A DNA stretch of 64,000 bases from Coenobita brevimanus. Lineage: Eukaryota > Arthropoda > Malacostraca > Decapoda > Coenobitidae. Below are positions 10,260-21,246 of this stretch, piece by piece. The first letter of the stretch is position 1. Every line of letters begins with the position of its first letter. The notes beneath the pieces were generated by a model, which was not told where the DNA came from, did no database searches, and saw nothing but the letters and a program-made list of their open reading frames with translations. A program made the translations under genes and the position numbers. The stretch covers positions 45,998,843 through 46,062,842 of the forward strand of contig CM064669.1 of the NCBI GenBank assembly GCA_032717465.1, in the 5' to 3' direction.

Positions 10260-12470
10260 TTATTCGTTCACAATTTCTCTCCACTTATTTCTGTCACACA
10301 CAGCCACTCTTCCTTGCTCAACAGACATCCCTCTCGCATCCAGCGCTCTCTTCACACTGTCCATCCATCCTATTCGTGGTCTCCCTCTCAGCCTTACACT
10401 TCTCACATCAGATCTAGTTATCTTTTTCATCAATCGCTCATTATCCATTCTCTCCACATGCCCAAACCATCGCAACACCCTCTGCTCAACTCTACCAGCC
10501 ATCTCCCGAACAACTCCAGTTCTCCTTCGCACTTCATCATTTCGCACTCGATCCATATGCGTCACTCCACACATACGGTACTCCTCAGACACCTCATCTC
10601 CATTACATTCAAACTTTTCCTCTCTGCTACACCCATATTCCATGTTTCTGCCCCATATAACGCAGTCGGTACCACAACACCCTCATACAGCCTTCTCTTT
10701 ACATCCATTCTAAGTGAACGACATCTAAACACTTTTTTCATTCCTCCCAGCACCTTTCCTACTTCATTTATTCTAAACTTCACTTCTGCATCTATTCTTC
10801 CATCCATAGCAACATGCGACCCTAAATATTTAAAACACTCCACCTCCTCAAGCAACTCACCATTCAAAACTATATTCATCCCCGTACCATCTACCAACCT
10901 CGTACACTTCATCACTTTACTTTTATTCTCATTTACTTTCAATTTCCTCCTTTCACACACCCTTCCAAACTCCTCTACCAACTGTCTCAATCTCTCCTCT
11001 GAATCAGCCACCAGTGCAGTATCATCTGCAAACAGCAGCTGCTTCAGATTCCACTCTCCACCATCGACATTCATCAGACTCAGACCTCCACCTAAAACTC
11101 TTGCATTCACCTCCCTTACAACACCAACCATATAAATATTAAACAACCAAGGCGACATCACACATCCCTGTCGCAGCCCCACTCTCACGGGAAACCAATC
11201 GCTCACAGCATTTCCCACTCTTACACACGCTCTACTATTTAGATAAAAACTTTTCACCCCTTTTAGTAACCTACCATCAAGTCCATACAATCTTAAAACA
11301 GTCCACAAAGCCTCCCTATCAATTCTGTCATACGCTTTCTCTAAATCCATGAATGCCCAAAACACATCCTTGCCTTTCGCTAAATACTTTTCACACACTT
11401 GTCTCACAGCAAACACCTGATCCACGCACAGCAAACACCTGATCCACGCATCCCCTCCCTCTCCTAAAGCCACACTGCTCATCACCAATTACTCCCTCTG
11501 TACCCTCTCTAACTCTCATAATTAACACTCTACCATACACCTTACCTACAACACTCAACAGACTTATACCCCTAAAGCTAGTACATTCATACTTATCACC
11601 CTTGCCTTTATACAACGGGACCACACAAGCACTTGCCCAGTCAATTGGCACCATACTTTTCACAATGCACACATTCAACAATCCTACTAACCAGTCAACA
11701 ATAGTCACTCCACCACCCTTCAGGCATTCAACAGCACACCCATCCATACCTGCAGCTTTCCCTGTTTTCATCTCCTTTACTGCCTTCTCCACTTCCTCCT
11801 GCGTGATCAAAGAATCATTCAACTCTCCCAACACATTTATTCCTTGCACCCTTCCATCTGCCACAATCTCAGCCACCCTTTCCTCCTCTACATTTAACAA
11901 TCTTTCAAAATACTCTGCCCATCTCTTCCTTACTGCATCAGTCTCAATTAACAACCTTCCATCCTCTGCTTTTATTCACTCTTCCTTCCCCGACTCTCCC
12001 TTTCGCACCCTTTTCACCTCCTTCCAAAACATTTTCTTATTCTGTTGAAAATTCTCAGTCAGCCGCCTACCCCACCTCTCATCTGCTGCCACTTTAGCAT
12101 CACGCACAGCTCTTCTCGCCCTATTCCTCCTTTCCTTATACCTCTCATATGACACCTCATCCTTCCTCTGCAGCCACACTTCATATGCACGTCTCTTCTC
12201 TGCCACAGCCATACTTATTTCCTCGCACCACCATTCACTTCCTTTTCTTACACCACCACCCACACGTCTCACACCACACACCTCTTCTGCATGCCCCACC
12301 ACAGCACTCTTAAACAACTGCCATTCCTCCTCCACACTGCCATTTTCCTGATCTTTCACTGCGTTCCACTCATCTTTCAATTTCTCCTGATACTCTATCA
12401 TTTTCTCTCTTTTATCCAACTCACTCACTTTCAAAACCTCCCTGCCACACCTAACCCTCCTAGCTCTCAC
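10260..12470 (-). pseudogene. Linker, reverse transcriptase and C-terminal region of RTE-like element (frameshifted)
   Basis: The Lys/Arg-rich linker (12470-11979) stops at a TGA (11976-11978) and resumes in the same frame. RT motifs follow: TGKAAGMDGCAVECLKGG, VVPLYKGKGD, FRGISLLSVVGKVYGR, EQCGFRRGRGCVDQVFAVR, then after a frame change FMDLEKAYDRIDREALW, GLRQGCVMSPWLFNIYM, the catalytic LLFADDTALVA and CFKYLGS. The frame change is caused by an exact 22-bp tandem duplication (11405-11426 and 11427-11448). A second shift near 10575-10580 (about 5 extra bases) separates CLRS from MCGVTHMDRV. The C-terminus contains LRWFGHVERMDNERL and ends at 10260. As it stands the protein cannot be made. Confidence 0.85.
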
Positions 12471-13250
12471 TCATCTCATACCTACTCTTAACTTTCCCTT
12501 CACCAGGTAGTGGTCAGACATACCTCCACCTTCCCCTCTCAGAACTCTCACATCCAACAATCTTCCTATTACATTCCTAGACACAACCACATAGTCCATC
12601 AAAGCTCTATCAACAACCCTTCCACCCTCCTGTCTCACCCACGTATACTTATAAATATCTTTCTTCTCAAACTGCGTATTTCCAATCACCATCTCTCGCT
12701 CAACACACATCCCTATCATTCGTTCCCCATTTTCATTTCTTCCAGGCACACCATGTATACCAACTATGCCTTCAACTGCTACATTTCCCACTCTAGCATT
12801 CAGATCTCCCATCATTTCCACATTCACATTCGCTCCAAAACTCTGCAGACACTCATCAACATCATTCCAGAAAGACTCCCTCTCTTCTTCATCCCTTTCA
12901 CTACCAGGCCCATATGCACTCACAAACACCCACAACTCCCTTTCAAATTTCGCTTTCACCCACATCAGTCTCGATGACACCTCCTTCCATGCAATCACAC
13001 ACTGCTGTACTTCCGGACTCACGAACAAGGCCACACCTTCTCTTGCCCTTCCTCTATCAACACTAGACAATCTTTCAGTCACACTTCCAAACATAGACTC
13101 ACCCTTCCCTTTCATCTTCGTTTCACTCAAAGCTAACACATCCAACTTTCTTCTCACAAACATTCTCCCAATCTCCTCCCTATTAGCCTCAATCGTACTA
13201 CATCCACGCACATTCATAGACCCAATCTTCAGGGTACGGGGATAACTCAA
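12471..13250 (-). pseudogene. Apurinic-type endonuclease domain of RTE-like element
   Basis: A 259-residue frame starting MSYPRTLKIGSMNVRG. It has the motifs expected of an exonuclease III/AP-endonuclease fold in order: GSMNVRG near residue 10, LSETKMKG near 40, YGPGS near 114, MGDLNARVG near 147 and MSDHYLV near 245. All catalytic-type Asn, Glu, Asp and His motifs are present. The frame ends at an in-frame TGA (12471-12473). Reading through it continues without a gap into the linker below, and CGA to TGA by loss of a methylated CpG is the simplest explanation. In an intact element this would be the N-terminus of one long polyprotein. Confidence 0.85.
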
Positions 13251-13400
13251 TCCCCCATCCCTTTCTCTGGCCTGCCACTTTTTAGGAACTAAAAAACAGA
13301 GGAGGGGGTCCCTAGTCCCCTCACCCAGCCCCTTTTAGTCGCCTTTTACGACACACAGGGAATACGGTGGCAGTATTCTTCCTAACACAACCTGGCTGCA

Positions 13401-13892
13401 GAGTAGTAGTACCACTCCATAGTGCGGCCAGATTGTGTGATAGTCTGTTAACCCCGTCAACCTGGGTGACGTCCTTTTTAAGCTGTGGGAGAATCTCTAG
13501 GAGCGGCCCTGTCTGTAAGTCGCTCCTTAAGGATTTTCGGAAACATGGTACTTCACACCCATAGACTTTATCGAACATTTGTCAGCTACTTCTGTACTTG
13601 TTAGCTTAATTCCAATGTCAACAATTTTATTCAACTTTCCAGAGACTTTTCGGACAGGAGGGGTTAGAGACGACCCGCAGTAGCTCCTTTAGCAACAAGA
13701 GGCTTATTCTAACATAAACTGTATGTATGTAAACATAATACAGGGTAGTCTGTAAATATCGTTCTTCTGGAAACTCACCTGGGGGTCTCTTATTGTGTTG
13801 TGTGGGTGGGTGTGGAGTAAAATGTTTAAAAAGGGTTGTGGGAAGTTGGAAATACATGATGTGGGGTTGTGCTAGTTGTTGCAATCCCAGGC
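13401..13892. other. No gene seen; possible retrotransposon leader at left
   Basis: Positions 13401-13560 may still belong to the untranslated leader of the element to the left. The remainder is unique sequence with a GT-rich patch near 13795-13815. Confidence 0.4.
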
Positions 13893-14065
13893 TCGTCTAA
13901 ATGTGAACCCCGTGGACTGCAGGCATAAGTTCCTCTTCTCCTGCAGTCCACCATCCTCGTTAACTGACAGACGTTTGTAGAGCCAGGTAGTTGAGATCCC
14001 TGGTTAATATCCGTGCCACCAAATGAAGGCGTCCCTCTCCTGCACCATGATTTACGGTAAGTGGT
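13893..14065 (-). mobile_element. S3 SINE-like repeat
   Basis: Reverse orientation of the S3 block order: GTGGACTGCAGGC and CCTGCAGTCCACCATCC, then ATCCGTGCCACCAAATGAAG and GCGTCCCTC. Confidence 0.6.
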
Positions 14066-14914
14066 AACACTGACTGAGCCGTCCCCGCAACACAGGAAAA
14101 ATCACCCTGCCGAGTGGAAGAAGGGCGCTATGTATGGACCACCCTGTCAACAGAAAAATAAAATAAATAAATAACCGGCTACGAGGGTATAAAGTAAAAA
14201 AAAAAAAAAAAATACAAGGCCTGGCTGATGAGATCACCAGTATTCTGAATAACTAACGGTATCTTCAGTGCCTGTCAGAAGGACAACAGTCTTGTTCCTG
14301 GTTTTACCCTCTTCAGCACATGATCGCCTTTTTTTTTTTTTTTTTTAATCAGGATTTCTTTCTTACTTTCTCTTTATACATGCAGGCAAATACATAATTC
14401 TGCGTACCCTGTGTTTGCTTTGGGCTCCTCTCATCAATAGCAACAACCTCCTATACACTTCTCTGAAAATTAGTACTTATAATCATTTCTTTTCTGTATT
14501 ATCTGGACATTTCTATTTCAACTAAGATAGCTTTCTCAAACACGAGTCATTCCATGGCCTTAATCCCGTCAAAACTGAGGCATATTTCCTAAGTAAAAGT
14601 AGGCAGTATGAGGGCAGCAAGTACAAAATAAAAGTTCTTGGGGCGAAGGTGCTGAGTTTGCTGAGCGGTGTTGCATGCTGAGGAGCAGTACACGAGTCGG
14701 AATGATGGATGAGGGGAGAGTAATTTGCGTTGGCTCAGTGGATAATACACGTGTCATATACAGTACTCGCCTTTTGCACACGTGTTTGCTCTCTCTCTCT
14801 CTCTGGCTGAGGAGGAATATATTTAAAGATTCGTGGTAAAGGCGTGAATATTAGATGGTGTTTCTGCAAGAAATTTAAGGGGAAGGGGAGAGAATAAATT
14901 ATGTTCAATGGATG

Positions 14915-14919
<5 letters not shown>
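14066..14919. other. No gene seen; poly-A/T runs
   Basis: Homopolymer runs at 14196-14211 (A) and 14331-14346 (T), and a short CT run at 14789-14804. No coding or RNA signal is recognised. Confidence 0.5.
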
Positions 14920-15009
<90 letters not shown>

Positions 15010-15055
15010 GGATGGCAATTTTAGACCAAGTTGAAATGAGAAGAGTTTAGCAGTT
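14920..15055. repeat. (GA)n microsatellite joined to an M3 right end
   Basis: About 43 GA units (14921-15006) run into AATGGATGGCAATTTTAGAC then CAAGTTGAAATGAGAAGAG, which is the right end of the M3 palindromic element. Intact M3 copies carry GAAGAGATGGCA or GATAGAGAGAGGGC at the same point, so the array probably grew from that short seed. Confidence 0.75.
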
Positions 15056-15214
15056 TACCCCACGTAGAAGAATCGCTGTCTTTTATTTCACTCAATATCT
15101 TGTTCTCCTACTACCTGTAAACCCACCTGTACAATGAGGGACCTAGGTGGACACTGACTATTGAGGGAAGTATTCTGAATAAGTCGGGGAGTAAGCACAT
15201 TGACTAGCTTCCAT

Positions 15215-15400
15215 AAGGACCTTCGTTGTGGTGGTGAGGGGCGCCTTCACGCGGTGGCACCGATATGACCGAGGGATGGAGTTGTCTGGTTATAAAAAAC
15301 ATCCTTCATTCCCTTCCCTATCCCCCCAAAGGAGGATGGTGGGCTTCAGACGGCGAGCAACTTCATTCTGCAGTCAACCAGGTTCAGGTTTCAGATGTTT
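15215..15400 (+). mobile_element. S3 SINE-like repeat
   Basis: GGGGCGCCTTCACGCGGTGG, CACCGATATGACCGAGG, TGTCTGGTTATAAAAAACAT, GGAGGATGGTGGGC, TTCTGCAGTCAACCAGGTTC. The 3' end leads into an ACC/ACT triplet array. Confidence 0.65.
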
Positions 15401-15407
15401 ATGTGGA

Positions 15408-15515
15408 TACACCACAACCATCACAACCACCACCACCAACAACAAAACACACACTTCTACTGCTGCTACAACTACTACTACTACTACTACCACTACTACT
15501 ACACCATCACCACCA
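15408..15515. repeat. (ACC)n/(ACT)n compound microsatellite
   Basis: Trinucleotide array beginning just after the S3 3' end. Confidence 0.9.
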
Positions 15516-16262
15516 CCATTACTCGATATCATCTTTTTTTCGGCTCTCTCATCTATCGTATTGTGCTGGGAATTTCCTAACATGGAGTTCATGCTCAGAT
15601 GTAAAACGTAAAGAAAAGAGTAACACAAATCTTGCTAAGTAGTTGGCAGTCTCTATCTTCTCTTTCCACAGCAAAAATCCATTCAGACGCATGACGAAAT
15701 CTCCCACTACATTCCTGTTATTTATAGTCGATATTCTTTATCTGAAAGGAAATGAGTTAGGTATATCTCCACGACTCATTCTCTACAGGTCGACCTTCCA
15801 GACTGAGAAAAAATGGTCTGCAGGTAGCAAGAACATCGTCATCAACAACAACAAAAATACGTCATCGGACTGAGAGATAATGTGCTATGGTTTCGTGAGA
15901 AGCAACACTGTAAAAAAAATAATAATAATAATAATCTTGCAAGAATATATAGGAGTCTCTTGTTCACAGTACTCCTTTGTCTCGCATTCCAGAAATTCAT
16001 GACTGGTAAATGAAGCTGGCGGAGAACATAAAACATCTGGAAAAAAAAAAAAAAATCCAGTACATACACAGGGTGTCGCGTGACTTGATGTAGTAACCTC
16101 AGGAGATGGTACTTCGGCTGATTATGAGCAAAAAAGTTTATATCAAACTAAGTCCAATTCTCAGCCATTACGAAGATACAGTTATTGATGACCTTATGAA
16201 CTGTCGCCCTCAGAATTCCCCCATACGGCCATCAGCAATTGTAGCTTCGCAACTGTGAAGAA
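15516..16262. other. No gene seen; possible decayed M2
   Basis: CTTCCAGACTGAGAAAAAAT with GCAGGTAGCAAGAAC and CGTCATCGGACTGAGAG (15798-15874) resembles the M2 right side. The remainder is unique with short A-runs. Confidence 0.4.
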
Positions 16263-16268
16263 ATGGAC

Positions 16269-16270
<2 letters not shown>

Positions 16271-16321
<51 letters not shown>

Positions 16322-18112
16322 ATGCGAGAAAGAAGGAACCAAAGGCCATGAGCCCGCAATAACAGTTCCCTCCAAGAGAAAAACAAAATGCAATAGAAAG
16401 ACAAAGTCAAGATCCGATCATTTTGAGATGCCTGGATACACTGCGTTTGAAAGACTGGAGATCATAGGCAGCAGGAAATACAGACAGAGGGAGACAGTTC
16501 CAGAGCTGACCTGTTGCATAAATGAAAGACTGGGAGTAACAGTTAACTCTTGCATTAGAGAGCTGGACAGAAAAGGGATGAGAGTTTGCTGCCAGACGGG
16601 TGCTACGTGCTCGTCGTAGAGGTGGAGGAATGCAAGCAGACAGTTCAGAGGAGCAGTGACCATTAAAGTAGCGATAGAAAAGAGATAAAGATGCAACAGT
16701 GCGGCGAAGAGACAGAGGTTGAAGGGAGTCAGTAAGAGGAGGAGAGTTAATGAGACGAAAAGCCTTTGACTCCACCCTATTGAGAAGAGCTGTATGCGGG
16801 GAGGCTCCCCACACATGAGAGTTGTACTCCACACAGGGGCGGATAAAACCCCTGTATAGAGTCAACAATTGTCCAGGGGTAAAGAAAGAGCGGAGTCGGC
16901 TTAGCACACCCAATCTCTTGGAAGCAGATTTTACAAGAGATGTAATATGATCTTTCCAAGATAAGTCCCGAGTAAATGAAACCCCAAGCATGTTCAAGGA
17001 TGATGCAGGATTAAGCTGAATATTATTAAACATTAGTGGGTATACCTGTGGAAGATTTTGTCGGGTTGATAGGTGTAAGAACTGAGTCTTAGATGCATTA
17101 AAAACAACCATATTATTTTTACCCCAGTCAGAGATACGAGCCAAGTCAGACATTAGGTGTGCCATAGCCTCATCCCTTGTTTGTTGAAGTAACTGTTGAG
17201 GTGGGCGTTGCGGGAACCGAATGGAAAGGTGAAGGGTGGAGTCATCAGCGTATGAGTGGATAGGGTTAGATGTACAGCTTAGAAGGTCATTGATGAATAA
17301 AAGGAAGAGAGTTGGTGATAGGACAGAGCCCTGAGGAACACCACTGTTGATAGATCTAGGAGAAGAACGATGGCCGTCTACAACAGCGGCTATAGAACGA
17401 CCAGAAAGGAAGCTAGCGATGAAGGCACAGATAGAAGGATAGAAACCGTAGGAGGGCAGTTTGGAAATTAAAGATTTATGCCAGACTCGATCGAAAGCCT
17501 TTGAGATGTCAAGTGCAATGGCAAAGCTTTCGCCAAAGTCCCGAAAGGAGGATGACCAGAAGTCTGAAAGGTAGGTGAGAAGATCGCCAGTGGAGCATCC
17601 CTGACGGAACCCGTACTGACGATCAGAAAGAAGGTTGTGATAGGAAAGATGCCTTAAAATTTTTCTATTGAGAATTGACTCGAAAACTTTTGAAATACAG
17701 GACGTTAAAGCAATTGGACGATAGTTGGAGGGTTGGGAGTGGTCACCCTTCTTTGGGACTGGCTGAATGAGAGCAAACTTCCAGCAAGAAGGAAAGGTAC
17801 AAGTTGATAGACAAAGGCGAAAGAGTTTGCCTAGGCAGGGTGTAAGCACAGAAGCACAGTTCTTGAGAACAACAGGAGGGACCCCATCAGGCCCATATGC
17901 CTTGTTAGTACTGAGGCCAGTGATGGCAGAAATTACATCAGCTGAAGAAATTATAATGTCAGCCATGAGGAAGTCAGAGGGGGGAAGTGATGGAGGAACA
18001 GCACCGGAATCGTCTAAAGTGGAATTGGAGGAGAAAGTCTGTGCGAAGAGATCTGCTTTATCAGTAGAAGAAATAGCTACAAAACCATCATAGTAGAAAA
18101 GAGGAGGGAAAG
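16271..18112 (-). mobile_element. Jockey-like non-LTR retrotransposon, 5'-truncated
   Basis: On the minus strand: an RT frame from about 18112 to 16407, a 3' UTR of about 90 bp, and a (TA)n tail at 16271-16319 where a poly-A tail would be expected. The endonuclease half is missing, as is usual for incomplete reverse transcription. The left end abuts a different retroelement fragment in the opposite orientation. Confidence 0.8.
16407..17966 (-). pseudogene. Reverse transcriptase of Jockey-like element, open but 5'-truncated
   Basis: 519 uninterrupted codons, with the same frame open a further 48 codons or so upstream to about 18112 (the Met at 17966 is internal, not a true start). RT motifs in order: NKAYGPDGVPPVVLKN, IQPVPKKGD, NYRPIALTSCISKVFESILN, QYGFRQGCSTGDLLTYL, IALDISKAFDRVWHKSLISK, NSGVPQGSVLSPTLFLLFIN, the catalytic HSYADDSTLHL, and SLNMLGVSFTRDLSWKDHI. 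The C-terminal region ends FKRSVSRHLKMIGS. With its RT core undamaged this copy is young, but lacking an endonuclease it cannot transpose alone. Confidence 0.85.
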
Positions 18113-18922
18113 AAAATAAGAAGCTGATGGATTTGGACTATGCTGATGATATTGTACTGATTTGTGGAAGTATTTACGAGATGCAGAGGGTGCTTGATTT
18201 TCTGGTGGAGGAAGGAGAAAAAGTGGGATTGGTAATAAATTGTGGAAAGACTGAAATTATTAATATGAACTTGAAGGCCCAAATAGATTGTGTAATTGGG
18301 AATAATGTGGTGAAGAATGTAGAAAACTTTAAATATCTGGGAACGATTGTATCATCTAATGCATCATTAAACAATGAAATTGAGGAGAGGATTAGACAGG
18401 CTTGGCGAGCTGTTGGAATGTTGAAATCTGTTTGGAATAATAATATGCTTTCGGTACATACTAAATTGAAAATTTACAAGTCCATGGTTAGACCAATTTT
18501 AATTTACGGGCATGAGTCATGGTACAGTACAATTGCAACAGATCAAAAAATATTAGGATTTGAGAATAAAATACTGAGAAGGATTCCTGGGGTAAAGTGG
18601 CAGGACAGAGTTACAAATGAAAGAGTAAGGGATATTACCAGAGTGGAACCAGTTAATGAATAAGTGAGACTGTCTCGCTGGAAGTGGCTGGGGCACATAT
18701 ACAGAAAAGAAGGTAGTTTAATACAGGATGTGCCAGAGTGGACTGCTAGAGGAAGAAGAGGTAGAGGTAGGTCGAGGGAAACCTGGTTGAGGAAAATGAA
18801 TAGAGAAGCAGGAGAGGAGTGTTGGTGGGACCTGAAGGAGATGGCAAGAGACAAATATTGGTGAAGAGAGTTCATCGAGGCCCTATGCATCCCGTGGGGT
18901 GCCACAGGAAATGATTGCCTGA

Positions 18923-18923
<1 letters not shown>
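18113..18923 (+). mobile_element. RTE-like retrotransposon 3' fragment with (TA)n tail
   Basis: A 5'-truncated copy that begins in the RT catalytic region and runs through the C-terminus to a short 3' UTR (CATCCCGTGGGGTGCCACAG) and then directly into (TA)n. Its coding part is described below. The junction with the Jockey-like element is within about 18106-18124. Confidence 0.75.
18127..18864 (+). pseudogene. Reverse transcriptase C-terminal half, RTE-like
   Basis: Starts at the catalytic motif (LDYADDIVLICGS), then GLVINCGKTEI and FKYLGTIVSSNASLN, and a C-terminal region with MVRPILIYGHESWY and, beyond an in-frame TAA at 18661-18663, [17 protein letters not shown] and a Lys/Arg-rich end. The two open segments (18127-18663 and 18664-18864) are in the same frame, so a single nonsense change separates them. 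The fingers and most of the palm of the RT are absent, so it is non-functional. Confidence 0.85.
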
Positions 18924-18997
<74 letters not shown>

Positions 18998-19078
18998 ATC
19001 CATCATCCAATCCTACATTGCCCCATGAGGAGCGTAGGAGCCCGGGGCTAGGCAGTTGGTCCTGACATTTAAGATGAG

Positions 19079-19152
<74 letters not shown>

Positions 19153-19203
19153 GCCCCGTGCTCCTACGCTCCTCATGGGGCAATGTAGGATTGGATGATG
19201 GAT

Positions 19204-19272
<69 letters not shown>

Positions 19273-19326
19273 GCCCCGTGCTCCTACGCTCCTCATGGGG
19301 CAATGTAGGATTGGATGATGGATGGA

Positions 19327-19378
<52 letters not shown>
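18924..19378. repeat. Four (TA)n arrays alternating with S1 3' ends
   Basis: TA runs at 18924-18996, 19080-19150, 19207-19270 and 19328-19377. The spacers are S1 ends: one in minus orientation (18997-19080, with CCCCATGAGGAGCGTAGGAG) and two near-identical plus copies (19151-19206 and 19271-19326, with GCTCCTACGCTCCTCATGGG). The last two units are a 120-bp tandem duplication. The first and second spacers form an inverted repeat around a TA run. It would readily form hairpins or cruciforms and is likely to be unstable. Confidence 0.9.
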
Positions 19379-19381
<3 letters not shown>

Positions 19382-19714
19382 CAGAACCAGCCCTAGAAGC
19401 ACCTTCTGAAGTTAGTACACCCTGTACATACTCTGTCATAACGTACTGGGTTTAGTTGTCCTTCATTCATCAAGTAGTACCATGAAGCTAGTTGTATTTT
19501 TTCAGTGAAGGTCGCCCACTTCCTTACAGCCCAATGCAAAACTTCTGTATTACGAAAGGTTACATCTCGGAAATACTTCCACAATAGATCAGGTCTAGCT
19601 GGGAGCGGATGTGTAGGGAAGGGGTGGTGCGCAGGTAAATAGTTGGTTTCGTATGTTTGTGCGTGACAGGAGTCTGTAGTTTCTCCCTCCATAACACGAC
19701 CCACTTTAAACGAT

Positions 19715-19905
19715 TTGCATTCGAGTGCCGGTACTGGAGAGGGATGCTTTCACATGGTGGTGTCGATACAACCGAGAAGCTCCTTTGCTTGGTTATACAA
19801 ATGTCCATCAACAACTCCCCCTGAAAGATGGATGGTGGACTAAAGGAAGGGGACAAATTCAGCCTGCGGTCCACCGGGTTCACGTTTCATATGACCTTAG
19901 TGCAA
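19715..19905 (+). mobile_element. S3 SINE-like repeat
   Basis: GATGCTTTCACATGGTGGTG, TCGATACAACCGAGAAGC, GCTTGGTTATACAA, GATGGATGGTGGACTAAAGG, GCCTGCGGTCCACCGGGTTC. Confidence 0.65.
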
Positions 19906-20041
19906 CAAACACTATTACATCCATGTCCCTATTTCCGTTCTAAGCACGAAAAGACTGGGGCAAAGGAGACCCTATCTAAAGGTTCTGTGGTTTGCCTGGT
20001 AATCGTACAGTCTTATATATACGGTATAAAACTTTTAGTAC

Positions 20042-20300
<259 letters not shown>

Positions 20301-20389
20301 TTGCTGCCCCAGACAATTCTACACGCCATCTCGCCAGGAAGATATTACATGTGAAAGCTGGCAATATCCAAAGGTCATGGGGTTAAGTA

Positions 20390-20510
20390 CGGAAGTGTTG
20401 GGCGTTGGGCGGGACCGACAAACTGTCAACTGGGAGGTGGAGAGGGACGCCTGAAAAGTTTCATTGATGGTCGATTTGCTTCTGGTAACTGGTTATGGTT
20501 TTAGATCTTA
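20390..20510. repeat. Dispersed repeat pair, copy 1
   Basis: ACAAACTGTCAACTGGGAGG, GGGACGCCTGAAAAGTTTCA and CTTCTGGTAACTGGTTATGG match the block at 22085-22190 in order and spacing. The family is not identified. Confidence 0.5.
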
Positions 20511-20522
20511 TGTGACAAATCC

Positions 20523-20752
20523 CTGCCCCATATTCTCGTCGGTTGGGGAAGCTCCCTAACATCTTTTCTTAAGCGATTTATTCTACTCATTACGACTTAC
20601 TGTCCCCTTCTGAGTTACACAAATCCTTCCAATACCGCCATACTCCGCGTAAATAACGTACGAAAGGATATCAATCAGCCATACCCAAAAGTAAGTAGCT
20701 AAGGAAGAGACATTAGAGAGCTTCATTAACCGACAAGAATACGAGCCCCTGT
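20523..20752. mobile_element. M1 palindromic (MITE-like) element, with outer arms
   Basis: The left arm reads CATATTCTCGTCGGTTGGGG, AAGCTCCCTAACATC and TTAAGCGATTTATT. The right arm is its inverse: GCTAAGGAAGAGACATTAGA, GAGCTTCATTAACCGACAAG, AATACGAGCCCC. The arms are about 60 bp and the element about 230 bp, with no ORF. This is one of the fullest M1 copies. Confidence 0.75.
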
Positions 20753-20814
20753 CTTACAAGTTATCTGAATACTTGAGAGTTTGTTGAAGAGGTTTTCATG
20801 AAAGATGGTTATGG

Positions 20815-21246
20815 GAAAAAAAAATGGGACCTTACTGGAAAAAAGGGCACAGCAAGATGGAAGAGAAAAAATAGGACAAGAAGAAATAGGTTATAGGAAA
20901 AGGCGACACAAGAAAAATGATGCATGAAGAAATTGGTAAAGAAACGAAGAAAAAGTTATTGGAAAAATGGCAAAGAAAAAATGGCAAACGAAAAAATGGT
21001 ACACAAAAAATGACAAACGAAAAAATGGTACATGAAAAATGGTACAGGAAATATAGCACAGGAAAAGAAGATATAGAAAAATAATGGTACAGGAAAAAAT
21101 GAGCAAGCAACAATAAAGAAAAAAGTCACAGTGAAAAATGACTCTCGAAAAAGTGCCACAGGAAAAAAAAAAAAAAAAAAAAGGAAAATTCGGCACAAGA
21201 AAAACTGACAATAGTAAAAATGGCAGAAAGAAAAAATGGCACAACT
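20815..21246. repeat. A-rich degenerate tandem repeat (AAAATGGYACA)
   Basis: Repeated words AAAATGGTACA, GGAAAAATGGCA and ACAAACGAAAAAATGG with irregular spacing, and an A-run at 21163-21182. Phe-rich minus-strand frames through this block are artefacts. Confidence 0.8.

Larger units (their letters stand above)
9931..13400 (-). mobile_element. RTE-like non-LTR retrotransposon, nearly complete
   Basis: On the minus strand: a 5' leader (from an uncertain point near 13400, including TAGTCGCCTTTTACGACAC), an AP endonuclease, a linker, a reverse transcriptase, a C-terminal GHVERM-type region, a 3' UTR of about 300 bp, and a (TAGA)n tail at 9931-9954. Such elements nick the target with the endonuclease and copy their RNA into the nick. 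Only four lesions are visible across the coding part: two in-frame TGA codons, a 22-bp tandem duplication and a 5-bp insertion. This suggests a fairly recent insertion. The exact clade (RTE versus RTE-X or a relative) is not certain, and the 5' boundary is not resolved. Confidence 0.85.

Noticed and set aside
10224..11135. Plus-strand 303-codon open frame
   Set aside because: It is antisense to the RT palm and C-terminal region of the RTE-like element, which has clear motifs on the minus strand.
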